A stretch of DNA of 64,000 bases from Paraburkholderia acidipaludis NBRC 101816 (GCF_000684975.1 NZ_BAXZ01000001.1:1-64000); one strand, 5' to 3'; numbered from the stretch's first letter, positions 18,270 through 26,992 are shown. A program made the numbers and translations. The notes: generated by a model not told the origin, from the sequence alone.

Positions 18270-18956
18270 ATGACAGGCTACGATCGCCAGACGATCTCGG
18301 ACACGACCGCCAAGATGCTGCTCGAAGTGAAGGCCGTGCACTTCAACGCCGAAAAGCCCTTCATCTTCACCTCCGGCTGGGCGAGCCCGGTCTACATCGA
18401 CTGCCGCAAGCTGATTTCGTATCCGCGCGTGCGCCGCGGCCTGATGGAAATGGCCGAAGCCACGATCCTGCGCGACGTCGGCCATGAGCAGATCGACGCC
18501 GTGGCCGGCGGCGAAACCGCGGGCATTCCGTTCGCCGCGTGGCTCTCGGACCGCCTGATGGTGCCGATGCAGTACGTGCGCAAGAAGCCGAAGGGTTTCG
18601 GCCGCAACGCGCAGATCGAGGGTCTGCTCACCGAAGGCCAGCGCGTGCTGCTCGTCGAAGATCTGACCACCGACAGCCGCAGCAAGATCAACTTCATCAA
18701 CGCGCTGCGCACGGCGGGCGCGACGGTGAACCACTGCTTCGTGCTGTTCCACTACAACATCTTCAAGGAAAGCGTGTCGGTCCTCAAGGACATCGACGTG
18801 GACCTGCATGCGCTCGCCACGTGGTGGGACGTGCTGCGCGTCGCGAAGGCGTCGGGCTACTTCGAAGCGAAGACGCTCGACGAAGTCGAGAAATTCCTGC
18901 ACGCGCCGGCCGAATGGTCCGCGGCGCACGGCGGCGCAACGGCGGCACCGCAGTAA
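18270..18956 (+). CDS. pyrE: Orotate phosphoribosyltransferase
   Basis: Forms orotidine 5'-phosphate from orotate and PRPP in pyrimidine synthesis (228 residues). Family features: the N-terminal hood FIFTSGWASPVYIDCRKLI, the flexible-loop KKPKGFGRNAQIEG, and the PRPP-binding motif VLLVEDLTTDSRSKINF. The usual Gly-Gly of that motif (TTDGGSK) is Ser-Arg here. The ATG at 18270 fits the family start. Alone in its transcript, followed by a terminator. Confidence 0.93.
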   Translation: MTGYDRQTISDTTAKMLLEVKAVHFNAEKPFIFTSGWASPVYIDCRKLISYPRVRRGLMEMAEATILRDVGHEQIDAVAGGETAGIPFAAWLSDRLMVPMQYVRKKPKGFGRNAQIEGLLTEGQRVLLVEDLTTDSRSKINFINALRTAGATVNHCFVLFHYNIFKESVSVLKDIDVDLHALATWWDVLRVAKASGYFEAKTLDEVEKFLHAPAEWSAAHGGATAAPQ

Positions 18957-18991
18957 GTCCGCGTACGCGGCGCGAGCCGCCGTGCCAACGC

Positions 18992-19027
18992 AAAAGGCCA
19001 TCTGCCCGCCAGGCGATGGCCTTTTTT
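18992..19027 (+). terminator. Terminator after pyrE
   Basis: An 11-bp stem, AAAAGGCCATC (18992-19002) with GATGGCCTTTT (19015-19025), then TT. It could also act on the converging response-regulator gene. Confidence 0.85.
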
Positions 19028-19088
19028 CATGGGCGCCGCGCCGTGGGCGCCACGAGCGCGTTACCCGACCGCACCGGGCAGCATGGCG

Positions 19089-19787
19089 TCAATGCGAAGC
19101 TTCGACATCGTGACGCGTGTCAGGCATGTGCGAGGAGAGGTTCAGCAAGCCATTGCTCTGCGCATACTGAAACAGTTCCGAGTCGCGGTCGAGCCCGAGC
19201 TTGCGCATGGCCGTGTTCTTCTGCGTGCTGATCGTCTTGATGCTGCGGTTGAGCCGTTCCGAGATCTCCTTGATCGTCATGCCCGACACGAAAAGCCGCA
19301 CGACCTCCAGTTCGCGCCTCGACAAGAGCACTTCGTCGGTCTTGCCGCCGCTGTTCAGGCGCAGCGATTCGAGCGCCACCCTCACCTGCGGGCTCATGTA
19401 TTCGATGCCGCGGCTCACCTGCTGCACCGCGAGGCCGATATGGCCCAGATCGTCGGACTTGTGAACGACCGCGATCCCCCCCAGTTCCCCGAGGCGTTTG
19501 AGCAGGGCGGCATTCTCGAGCATCGTCAGGACGACGATGGGAATACCGGGAAAGTTGCGGCGCAAATAGCCGATCAGCGGCAACCCGTCGCCGAACTGCC
19601 CACCGGGCATGGCGAGGTCGGTCACGAGCACGTCGCACGGAGTCGTCAGCAGCGCCTTGATCAGCTCGGTGGACTGGCGTGCCCGCGCGACAACCTGGAC
19701 ACCCGGAAATTTGAGGAGCGCTTGTTCCGCGCCGAACAAGATAACAGGATGATCGTCCGCAACTACGATCCTGATTGGCTGCTGCAT
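19089..19787 (-). CDS. Response regulator, LuxR/NarL class (RcsB-like)
   Basis: A 232-residue two-component regulator. The receiver has the acid pair (VVADDHPVIL), a phospho-acceptor Asp in VLVTDLAMPGG, and the Lys in VVHKSDDL. The C-terminal LuxR-type helix-turn-helix reads LSRRELEVVRLFVSGMTIKE and ISERLNRSIKTIS. The start at 19787 has the ribosome site GAGGAGGGGGA; a longer frame to 19862 has none. No cognate sensor kinase is adjacent, so it is an orphan. The GGQFGDGLPLI insert after the phospho-site is as in RcsB relatives. Confidence 0.9.
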   Translation of the reverse strand: MQQPIRIVVADDHPVILFGAEQALLKFPGVQVVARARQSTELIKALLTTPCDVLVTDLAMPGGQFGDGLPLIGYLRRNFPGIPIVVLTMLENAALLKRLGELGGIAVVHKSDDLGHIGLAVQQVSRGIEYMSPQVRVALESLRLNSGGKTDEVLLSRRELEVVRLFVSGMTIKEISERLNRSIKTISTQKNTAMRKLGLDRDSELFQYAQSNGLLNLSSHMPDTRHDVEASH

Positions 19788-20074
19788 TCCCCCTCCTCTC
19801 GGCAGACCTGTATTCCTTCGGGCAAGCCTGCTTGTTCTGTTCTGGCGTACCCTCACGTACATGCTGCAAGCCTCTGCCTGACACAGCCCGCGATCCTCGC
19901 CGGCAGACGAGGGCGCACGCGACTATAGCCGATGTCCTCTGCCGCGAAACGCCCGTTGTGGCGAAGCTTCGCCCAGAAATGCCGCTATATTTGATCGAGT
20001 TCAATTCGGAGCACAATTCGAATCAGCTCGGCAGCCCATGCCGGGTTGGCCCAAAAAATAAAGGAAACCGTCCG

Positions 20075-20677
20075 ATGGCTTGCCCGTATGTCGCGATCAC
20101 GGCTCCGCTCGCCCGTCGCGCGCTCGGCGTGGCGCGTGGTTCGGTCTTGCTCGCCGCTGCCCTGCACGCCGGCGGCATGGCGTATGCCGAAGGTCCGTTT
20201 TCGGTTTCCAGCACAACTTTCGCGAATGGCGGCAGTGTCGCGGCTGCTCAGGTCTTCAATGAAGGCGGCTGTGAGGGCGGCAACCGCTCACCGCAGCTCT
20301 CGTGGCGCAATGCGCCCGAAGGCACGCGCAGCTTCGCGATCACGATATTCGATCCCGACGCGCCCGGCCGCGGCTGGTGGCACTGGGCCGTCGCGAACAT
20401 TCCGGCGCGCGTGAAGGCTTTGCCGGAAAATGCGAGCGGGTCCGGTGCATTGGCAAAGCTCGGCGCCATCGAGGCGCGCAACGACTTCAACACGGCCGGC
20501 TACGGCGGTCCCTGCCCGCCGCCCGGCAAGCCGCATCGGTACGTGATCACGGTCTACGCCATCGGCACCGACAAAATAGCGGGGCTCGAACAGGGGCGCC
20601 CGGCGCAAATGTTCGATCACGAGATAGGCGGCGCGATGCTTGGCCGCGCCCAACTCACCGTCGGCTACGGCCGCTGA
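20075..20677 (+). CDS. YbhB/YbcL-family (PEBP-like) exported protein
   Basis: A 200-residue phosphatidylethanolamine-binding-protein-like protein. A signal peptide of about 38 residues (hydrophobic core GSVLLAAALHAGGMA, cleavage after YA) is followed by the PEBP core: NEGGCEGGNRSPQLSWRNAP, ITIFDPDAPGRGWWHWAVAN and GYGGPCPPPGKPHRYVITVYA. These match the conserved ligand-pocket strands of bacterial Raf-kinase-inhibitor-like proteins. Ribosome site AAAGGAAA lies upstream. Ligand and role are unknown. Divergent from the response regulator. Confidence 0.9.
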   Translation: MACPYVAITAPLARRALGVARGSVLLAAALHAGGMAYAEGPFSVSSTTFANGGSVAAAQVFNEGGCEGGNRSPQLSWRNAPEGTRSFAITIFDPDAPGRGWWHWAVANIPARVKALPENASGSGALAKLGAIEARNDFNTAGYGGPCPPPGKPHRYVITVYAIGTDKIAGLEQGRPAQMFDHEIGGAMLGRAQLTVGYGR

Positions 20678-21025
20678 GCGAGGCCAGCCACGGCATCGCG
20701 CGAAGCCATGCGCCGACACGATGCTGGCCGGCCAGCCAAGCGCGCTGGCTAGCGGAGAAAAGCCTGGGAAAAGCCACGCCAAAGCGCCGCCGCATTACGG
20801 TCACACGACAGCCGCACCATGGGGTTGCGGGGCGCCGGCAGAGCCGCGAGCCGCGAAGGTTCCCGCCGGTACGGGTTACTCCCGATTTTTTTCCGGCCAG
20901 CCCGCACCGCCGCGCGCATGAAGTCTTAAAATATCGTTCCGGCGCCGAACGGATCCCCCGTTGTCCACGCGCGCCCCGGGCCCATTTAACTGCGCACCCC
21001 GCACCCCGCGTTCAGAGAGATCGAG
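20678..21025. other. Intergenic region upstream of argC
   Basis: 348 bp between the YbhB-like gene and argC. I see no gene, clear terminator or recognisable regulatory motif. Confidence 0.4.
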
Positions 21026-21973
21026 ATGAGCACGAAAGTTTTTGTCGACGGACAGGAAGGCACGACCGGCCTGAAGATTTTCGAATACCTGTCGGCGCGC
21101 GCCGACGTCGAAATCCTGCGGATCGACGAAGCGAAGCGCAAGGACGTCGAGGAACGCCGCCGTCTCATCAATGCCTCCGACGTGACGTTCCTCTGCCTGC
21201 CCGATGTCGCCTCGCGCGAATCGGCTTCGCTGGTGGAGAACGACCGCACCGTGCTGATCGACGCGAGCACGGCGTTCCGCACGAGCTCCGACTGGGCCTA
21301 CGGCTTGCCCGAACTCACCCGCCAGCAGCGCGAGCGCGTGCGCACGTCGAAGCGCATTGCGGTGCCGGGCTGCCACGCGTCGGCATTCGTGCTGGCGATG
21401 CGCCCGCTTGTCGAGGCCGGCCTCGTCGGTCCCGATTTCGCGGCGCACGCTTACTCGCTGACCGGCTACAGCGGCGGCGGCAAGAAAATGATTGCGGAGT
21501 ACGAAGCAGGCGGCAACCCGAAGCTGATGAGCCCGCGCCCCTACGCGCTCGGCCTCGCGCACAAGCACCTGCCGGAGATGAAGGCACACGGCGGACTTTC
21601 GTCCACGCCCGTGTTCACGCCGGTAGTCGGCCCGTTCTACAAGGGTCTCGCGGTCACGACCTACTTCTCGCCGAAGCAGCTCACGCGCGGCGCGAAGCCC
21701 GAGGACGTGCTGGCGCTTTATGCCGAGTACTACGCGGGTGAGGCGTTCGTGCGCGTAGCGCCGTTCAACGCCGACGAGAACCTCGATGGCGGCGCCTTCG
21801 ACGTTCAGGCGAACAACGACACGAATCGCGTGGATCTCTTTGTGTTCGGCAACGACGAGCAATTCGTGACGGTCGCGCGCCTCGACAACCTCGGCAAGGG
21901 CGCCTCGGGCGCGGCGATCCAGTGCATGAATCTCGCGGTGGGCGCGGCGGAAGACACCGGCCTCAAGGGCTAA
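21026..21973 (+). CDS. argC: N-acetyl-gamma-glutamyl-phosphate reductase, short (type 2) form
   Basis: NADPH-dependent reduction of N-acetylglutamyl-5-phosphate in arginine synthesis (315 residues). The N terminus KVFVDGQEGTTGLKIFEYL is the nucleotide-binding loop. The active-site Cys is in IAVPGCHASAFVLAMRPL, and the conserved SLTGYSGGGKKMI follows. The length matches the shorter ArgC class rather than the 340-residue one. Monocistronic, terminator behind it. Confidence 0.96.
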   Translation: MSTKVFVDGQEGTTGLKIFEYLSARADVEILRIDEAKRKDVEERRRLINASDVTFLCLPDVASRESASLVENDRTVLIDASTAFRTSSDWAYGLPELTRQQRERVRTSKRIAVPGCHASAFVLAMRPLVEAGLVGPDFAAHAYSLTGYSGGGKKMIAEYEAGGNPKLMSPRPYALGLAHKHLPEMKAHGGLSSTPVFTPVVGPFYKGLAVTTYFSPKQLTRGAKPEDVLALYAEYYAGEAFVRVAPFNADENLDGGAFDVQANNDTNRVDLFVFGNDEQFVTVARLDNLGKGASGAAIQCMNLAVGAAEDTGLKG

Positions 21974-22023
21974 GCGGGGCTGAACGACCCGCCGCCGCTC
22001 GCACACTGCTGCGGGCGCAATGC

Positions 22024-22053
22024 AAAACCGGAGCCTCGCGCTCCGGTTTTTTT
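22024..22053 (+). terminator. Terminator after argC
   Basis: Stem AAAACCGGAGC (22024-22034) with GCTCCGGTTTT (22040-22050), 5-nt loop, then TTT. Confidence 0.88.
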
Positions 22054-22097
22054 ATGCCTGTCCACGGGCACGCCGCAGCATGCGAAGTGTAGGGACG

Positions 22098-22157
22098 AAA
22101 AAAAGCCCGCCTAAGAGGCGGGCTTAATCCATATCAGAGGAGACATGGAGGAGACAG
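22098..22157 (-). ncRNA. Candidate small RNA with tandem anti-Shine-Dalgarno motifs
   Basis: On the minus strand a near-consensus promoter is visible: -35 TTGCAT (22186-22191), 17-bp spacer, -10 TATACT (22163-22168). Transcription from about 22157 would give an RNA of roughly 60 nt. Its 5' part holds two exact copies of TGTCTCCTC (22148-22156 and 22137-22145) in a pyrimidine-rich, apparently unpaired stretch. It ends in a perfect 10-bp terminator stem with a 3-nt loop (22103-22125) and seven T. CCTCC is complementary to ribosome-binding sites. The architecture recalls the betaproteobacterial toxic/anti-SD small RNA class and Burkholderia sRNAs, but family membership is not tested. Confidence 0.72.
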
Positions 22158-22162
22158 AAACA

Positions 22163-22191
22163 AGTATAGCCGCCTAGGTGATGCAATGCAA
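22163..22191 (-). promoter_or_regulatory. Promoter of the candidate small RNA
   Basis: TTGCAT (-35) and TATACT (-10) on the minus strand, 17 bp apart, the best sigma-70-like promoter I found in this intergenic region. It lies between the stop of the receiver-like gene (22252) and the small RNA. Confidence 0.65.
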
Positions 22192-22251
22192 CATGTAAAG
22201 TAGTACGCACCCTAGTATGCCCCCTGAGTGTTGTGAATTTGCAACATCAAC

Positions 22252-22617
22252 CTAACCGCCGATCATCGAAAGAATGAAGGTCAGCTGATCGAGCCCCACC
22301 GGACGCACGAGATGCACGTCGAAGCCCACAGCAAGCACCTCGTCGCGGCGGCGCGAGTCGGGCCATCCGGTCAGCGCGATCAGCAGCGGCTCGTGTGCGC
22401 CGCAAGCGTCGCGAAGGCGCCGCACAAGGATTGCCGGTTCGTCCTCCAGCAGGGAAAGCGCGACGATGGCCACGTCCGGCGTAAAGCGGGCGGCCGCCAG
22501 CAACGTGTCGTCGAGCGTGCGCGCAATGTAAGTCGCGTAACCGAGATCGGCTAACAGCGTGCCTAGTCCCGTCAGCGACTGTTCGTCGTTGTCGGCGATC
22601 AGGATGCGCTTGTCCAT
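22252..22617 (-). CDS. Receiver-like protein lacking the phospho-acceptor Asp
   Basis: A 121-residue single-domain response-regulator fold. The N terminus MDKRILIADNDEQSLTGLGT is a receiver start, and LIALTGW gives the conserved Thr. Where the phospho-acceptor Asp is expected (DVAIVALSL, about residue 53) there is Ala, and the conserved Lys of the K-P motif is Arg (VRPVGLDQL). It is therefore probably a pseudo-receiver, not controlled by phosphorylation. The start at 22617 follows GGGGAG; a longer frame to 22746 lacks a ribosome site. No output domain and no adjacent kinase. Confidence 0.8.
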   Translation of the reverse strand: MDKRILIADNDEQSLTGLGTLLADLGYATYIARTLDDTLLAAARFTPDVAIVALSLLEDEPAILVRRLRDACGAHEPLLIALTGWPDSRRRDEVLAVGFDVHLVRPVGLDQLTFILSMIGG

Positions 22618-22777
22618 CCCCCGTCTCCCCATCCCATGCAGAACTGTCGCGCCCGGCGTCGTTGTCATGCCGGCCGGTTCCGGCCGCGCGGAGCGGCGCT
22701 CTACGCCTCCGCGCTCGTCATTGTGGCCGCCCGTTTCGACGCGCATCGTGCGTCAACGCGCAGTCATATGAGGATTG

Positions 22778-23686
22778 TCAGGCCGACACCCCGGCCGCCG
22801 CCAATACTTCGACGAGCGAATCGCGCAACAGTGCGACGGCCCGCACGAGCCGCCCCGGCAGCGCATGATGCACGAGCCAGGCGTCGACACCGGAATCGAA
22901 ATCCACCACCTCGACCGCCTGGAGCGCGTCGCGGAACGGACTGCGCGCCAGCACGTGCGGCGACACGATGCCGATGCCGAGTTGCCGCGCCACGAGCGAG
23001 AGTTGCAGATCGGAGCCGAATGCCTCGACGGCCACGTTGAACGGCAAACCGGCGCGCGCCAGCGAGCGCGAGAGCGCCGAGCGCATGCCGCAGCCGTCCT
23101 GGTTGAGCACCCACGGATGCAACGCCAGATCCTCCAGCGTGACCGGATCGCTGGGCAGACCCAGCGCGCGTGCCGCGACCACCGTCGTCGGCATGAAGGC
23201 GAGGCGTGTGCGCTCGAGCGATTCCGGCAGCGCGCTGTCGCCCGGCATCAGCACGACGGCGGTGTCGATTTCGGCACGCTCGACGGACTGCAGCAATCCC
23301 GGCGACCAGCCCGCCGTCACGCGCAGCGTGAGCTTGGCAAAGGCGCCCCGCAGGCGATCGAGCGGCTGTTCGAGCGCGAGGTCGGAGAGAAACGGCGGCA
23401 CGCCGATGCGCAGTTCGCCGGCCGGCTCGCTCTCGGGCGACCCGACGGCCAGCAGTTCATCCACGGCGCCCAGCACGTTGCGCGCGAGGCGGTAGACCTC
23501 GCGGCCCGCGGCGGTGGGCTTGAGCGGCTTGGCCTGACGGTCGAGCAGCGCGAGACCCAGCGTGCTTTCGAGGCTCTGGACCCGGCGCGTCAGCCCGGGC
23601 TGAGTGAGATGGAGCCTTTCGGCAGCGCCGACGATCGAGCCGCTTTCCACCACGGCCACGAAGGCTTGCAGATCACGCGTGTTCAA
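22778..23686 (-). CDS. LysR-family transcriptional regulator
   Basis: A 302-residue LysR regulator. The N-terminal helix-turn-helix is classical (LQAFVAVVESGSIVGAAERL, HLTQPGLTRRVQSLE), followed by the periplasmic-binding-protein-like effector domain. The only good start is TTG at 23686; the nearest upstream ATG is out of frame. It is divergent from an MFS transporter across 94 bp containing an inverted repeat, so it probably controls that gene. Confidence 0.9.
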   Translation of the reverse strand: MNTRDLQAFVAVVESGSIVGAAERLHLTQPGLTRRVQSLESTLGLALLDRQAKPLKPTAAGREVYRLARNVLGAVDELLAVGSPESEPAGELRIGVPPFLSDLALEQPLDRLRGAFAKLTLRVTAGWSPGLLQSVERAEIDTAVVLMPGDSALPESLERTRLAFMPTTVVAARALGLPSDPVTLEDLALHPWVLNQDGCGMRSALSRSLARAGLPFNVAVEAFGSDLQLSLVARQLGIGIVSPHVLARSPFRDALQAVEVVDFDSGVDAWLVHHALPGRLVRAVALLRDSLVEVLAAAGVSA

Positions 23687-23703
23687 AACAATCTCGCATA
23701 ATT

Positions 23704-23717
23704 AATATCAAGATATT
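23704..23717. promoter_or_regulatory. Inverted repeat between LysR and MFS genes
   Basis: AATATC-AA-GATATT, a 14-bp dyad in the 94-bp AT-rich divergent region. Candidate LysR operator; position is the only functional evidence. Confidence 0.45.
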
Positions 23718-23780
23718 TCAATTGTCGCATAACCATGTGGCTTCTAGGATAGGCGAAACCGTCTCATCTGGAGCGCCAAC

Positions 23781-25076
23781 ATGACTCGCCTCGCCGAGCT
23801 TTCCTCCCCGTCCTGTCCCGTCGTCACCGCCGACAAGCCGCACGCCGACCTGCAAGGCGAACTCCACGCCGGCCAGCTCACCACGGCGATGACGCTGTTC
23901 TTCAGCGCGACCGTGGGCTTCATCGTCATCAATCTGTTCGCCGCGCAGCCGCTCACCGGGCCCATGGCCGCTTCGCTGCGGCTGCCGCACGCGTTGGCCG
24001 GCCTGATCTCGATGCTGCCGCAGCTCGGCTACGCCGCGGGCCTCGTCCTGCTTGTCCCGCTGTCCGATCTGATCGAGAACCGCCGTCTGATCGTGCGCAC
24101 GCTGCTCGCCTGCGCGGCGCTGCTCGCCGTGCCGCTTTTCGCGCATTCCGCCTGGGCGTGCCTCGCCGCGCTATTTCTCGCGGGTGCCACGTCCAGCGTG
24201 ATCCAGATGCTCGTGCCGATGGCCGCCTCGATGGCGCCGGAAGCGCAGCGCGGCCGCGCGGTCGGCAACGTCATGAGCGGGCTCATGCTCGGCATCCTGC
24301 TCTCGCGGCCGCTCGCGAGCCTGATCGCCGGATCGATGGGCTGGCGTGCGTTCTATGGTGCGGCCGCGCTCATCGACGCGCTGCTCGCCATCGTGCTCGC
24401 GCTGCGCCTGCCGCTGCGCACGCCGCACGCCCCTACGCGTTATACCGGCTTGCTGCGCTCGCTCTGGACGCTGCTCGCCACCGAGCCCGTCCTGCAACGG
24501 CGCGCGATCTCGGCGAGCCTCGCGATGGGCGCGTTCAGCGTGTTCTGGGCGTCGATCGGCCTGCGGCTCGCGCAAGCGCCGTTCGGCTTCGGCATGCACG
24601 GTGTGGCGCTGTTCGCCCTCGCGGGCGCGAGCGGCGCCATTGTCACGCCGCTCGCCGGGCGGACCGGCGACCGGGGAGGCGGTCGCGCCGCCCTGTGCTT
24701 CGCACATCTGCTGATGCTGGCTGCGCTCGTGCTTGTCGCCGTGGCCGGAGCGGGCGGATTCGGCTTTTCGCCCCGCGCGCACCCGCACCTCGCGCTCGCC
24801 GCGCTCGTGATCGGCGGCGCGGCGCTCGACGCCGGCGTCGTGATCGATCAAACGCTGGGCCGGCGCGCCGTCAATCTCATGAATCCCGCCGCGCGCGGGC
24901 GGCTGAACGGATTGTTCGTCGGCGTGTTTTTCATCGGCGGCGCGCTGGGCGCCGCGCTTTCAGGCGTCGGCTGGGCTTTCGCGCAATGGCCGGGCGTGTG
25001 CGCCGTGGGCGTGGCGTTTGCCGGAGGCGCGTTCCTGTATGGCATCGTGGGGCGAACCAACCGGGTCGGGACGTAG
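23781..25076 (+). CDS. MFS transporter, efflux-like
   Basis: A 431-residue, 12-helix transporter. Helix 1 region GFIVINLFAAQPLTGPMAAS and loop motif LVPLSDLIENRRLIV are typical of the sugar/drug efflux-like MFS group (YnfM/YtbD relatives). The second half has GRTGDRGGGRAAL. About 35 N-terminal residues precede helix 1. Divergent from and probably controlled by the LysR regulator. Substrate unknown. Confidence 0.88.
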   Translation: MTRLAELSSPSCPVVTADKPHADLQGELHAGQLTTAMTLFFSATVGFIVINLFAAQPLTGPMAASLRLPHALAGLISMLPQLGYAAGLVLLVPLSDLIENRRLIVRTLLACAALLAVPLFAHSAWACLAALFLAGATSSVIQMLVPMAASMAPEAQRGRAVGNVMSGLMLGILLSRPLASLIAGSMGWRAFYGAAALIDALLAIVLALRLPLRTPHAPTRYTGLLRSLWTLLATEPVLQRRAISASLAMGAFSVFWASIGLRLAQAPFGFGMHGVALFALAGASGAIVTPLAGRTGDRGGGRAALCFAHLLMLAALVLVAVAGAGGFGFSPRAHPHLALAALVIGGAALDAGVVIDQTLGRRAVNLMNPAARGRLNGLFVGVFFIGGALGAALSGVGWAFAQWPGVCAVGVAFAGGAFLYGIVGRTNRVGT

Positions 25077-25114
25077 CGGCATTATCAATACCGCTCAACG
25101 CCAGGCGGCGGGCC

Positions 25115-25987
25115 TCACGCCCGCCCTGCGCGCCGCGCCGCCACCTTGCCGAGCACCGCGAAGTCGCGCTCCCCGTCGCCGTGCGCGACAGCTTCGATCA
25201 GGCTGTCACGCACGACGCTTGCCACCGGCATCGGCGTGGACACCGAATCGGCCGCCGCCAGCGCGAGCCGCACGTCCTTGAGACCGAGCCGCGCCTTGAA
25301 CAGCGCGGGTTCGTAACGGTCTTCCGCAATCATGGCGCCGTAGCCCGCGTACACCGGCCCCGGGAACGGGCCGCCCGTGATCATGTCGAGAAAGTCGCGC
25401 ATCCCCACGCCATGCCCCGCAAGCAGCGCCGCCGCCTCGCCCAGCGTCTCCACCGCCGCCCCCAGCATGAAGTTCGCCGCGAGCTTCATCACGTTCGCCT
25501 GCTGCGGCAGCGAGCCGATGCGGCAGGTCCTCTGCCCCACGGCGTCGAAGAGCGGCTGCACGCGGTCAACCGCCTCGGCGTCGCCGGCCGCGATGATCGT
25601 GAGCTTTGCCGCCTTCGCGACGTCGGGACGCCCCATCACCGGCGCCGCCACGTAATGCAGACCCCGCTCGGCATGCTCGCGCGCCAGCTCCCCGGCCAGC
25701 GCGACCGAAATCGTCGCCATGTTGACGTGCACGAGACCGCGCGGCGCCGCATCGAGCAACGCCGTGCCGAACACGTCGCGCAGCGCCGCGTCGTCGGCGA
25801 GCATCGAAAAAACGGCGTCGCCCGAAAAGGCCTCGGCAGCCGTCGCGACGATCTGCGCGCCCGCCTCGGCCAGCGGCCGCGCGCGCTCCGACGTGCGGTT
25901 CCAGACGCGCACCCGATGCCCCGCCTTCAGCAGATTCGCGACGATCGCGCTGCCCATCTCGCCAAGGCCAATAAATCCGATATCCAT
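25115..25987 (-). CDS. NAD(P)-dependent oxidoreductase, 3-hydroxyisobutyrate dehydrogenase family
   Basis: A 290-residue beta-hydroxyacid dehydrogenase. Rossmann start MDIGFIGLGEMGSAIVANLL, substrate-binding region HYVAAPVMGRPDVAKAAKL (a variant of the usual D-A-P-V-S-G-G), and catalytic Lys in QQANVMKLAANFML. The start at 25987 has AAGGAGG at ideal spacing; a longer open frame to 26551 overlaps the neighbouring gene and is rejected. Could be a tartronate-semialdehyde reductase-like or glyoxylate-reductase-like enzyme; the substrate cannot be decided. Confidence 0.9.
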   Translation of the reverse strand: MDIGFIGLGEMGSAIVANLLKAGHRVRVWNRTSERARPLAEAGAQIVATAAEAFSGDAVFSMLADDAALRDVFGTALLDAAPRGLVHVNMATISVALAGELAREHAERGLHYVAAPVMGRPDVAKAAKLTIIAAGDAEAVDRVQPLFDAVGQRTCRIGSLPQQANVMKLAANFMLGAAVETLGEAAALLAGHGVGMRDFLDMITGGPFPGPVYAGYGAMIAEDRYEPALFKARLGLKDVRLALAAADSVSTPMPVASVVRDSLIEAVAHGDGERDFAVLGKVAARRAGRA

Positions 25988-26086
25988 TACATCCTCCTTC
26001 GTCTCAAGAACGCGCAAGTAAAGCATAGGCTCCCGCGCGCTGCCGACGGACGCCCCGACGCGGACAGTCGGTGCGATACTGACCGC

Positions 26087-26857
26087 ATGGTCACCGCCAC
26101 CTTTCGCTTCTACGAGGAGCTGAACGATTTCCTCGCGCGGCCGCTGCGCCGGCGCTCGTTCAGCCGGCAGTGCGCGCCCGCCGCCACGGCCAAGCACATG
26201 ATCGAGGCGCTCGGCGTGCCGCACACCGAAGTGGAGCTGATTCTCGTGAACGGCGAATCCGTGGGCTTCGACCATCCGCTCGCCGACGGCGACCGCGTCG
26301 CTGTCTACCCGAAGTTCGAGGCGTTCGACATTCGTCCCTTGCTCCGCGTGCGCACCGCGCCGTTGCGCGAACTGTGTTTCGTCGCCGACGCGCATCTGGG
26401 AGGCCTCGCTCAATTGCTGCGCCTGGCGGGCTTCGACACGCTGTACGACAACAACTACCCCGACGACGAGATCGAGGCGCTGGCCGCCGCACAGCATCGC
26501 GTCGTGCTCACGCGCGACCGCGAATTGCTCAAGCGCCGCTCGATCACGCATGGCTGCTACGTGCGTGCGCTCAAGCCCCAGCTACAACTGCGCGAGATCT
26601 TCGAGCGGCTCGACCTCGCCGCCAGCGCGCGCCCGTTCCGGCTCTGCCTGTCCTGCAATGCGCCGCTGCACACCATCGATCGCGACGCGGCGCGCGAGCG
26701 CGTGCCGGAGGGCGTCTTCGAGCGCCAGACGCGCTTCGTGACCTGCGACATCTGCCGGCGCGTGTTCTGGGAAGGCTCCCACTGGCGGCGCATGCGCGCC
26801 CTGATGGACGGCCTCGCGGCCGACGGACACGCCGCGCCCGCCGCTTCTGGCCCGTGA
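26087..26857 (+). CDS. Mut7-C RNase domain protein with N-terminal ubiquitin-like domain
   Basis: A 256-residue protein. Residues 1-80 match the Mut7-C ubiquitin-like fold (TATFRFYEELNDFL, then LILVNGESVGFDHPLADGD). Residues about 95-250 are the PIN-like Mut7-C RNase domain: FVADAHLGGLAQLLRLAGFD, VVLTRDRELLKRR, and a C-terminal four-Cys zinc ribbon (CLSCN, CDICRRVFW). Putative RNase, targets unknown. The ATG at 26087 is the family start. Divergent from the dehydrogenase. Confidence 0.88.
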   Translation: MVTATFRFYEELNDFLARPLRRRSFSRQCAPAATAKHMIEALGVPHTEVELILVNGESVGFDHPLADGDRVAVYPKFEAFDIRPLLRVRTAPLRELCFVADAHLGGLAQLLRLAGFDTLYDNNYPDDEIEALAAAQHRVVLTRDRELLKRRSITHGCYVRALKPQLQLREIFERLDLAASARPFRLCLSCNAPLHTIDRDAARERVPEGVFERQTRFVTCDICRRVFWEGSHWRRMRALMDGLAADGHAAPAASGP

Positions 26858-26992
26858 TCGGGCCCGGACTCGCCCCTGACTGGCCCCTGATTCGCCGGGA
26901 TCCTCAGGGGGCGGCGACAACGAACGTAGCAATGGACGCTGCCGCGCGAATGCGTACAATGCGCGCCACTGCCCAATACCGGAGCCGCAAAC

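Noticed and set aside
24158..26086. Long plus-strand frame joined to the front of the Mut7-C gene
   Set aside because: It runs through the MFS gene in another frame and antisense to the dehydrogenase; the Mut7-C family start is at 26087.
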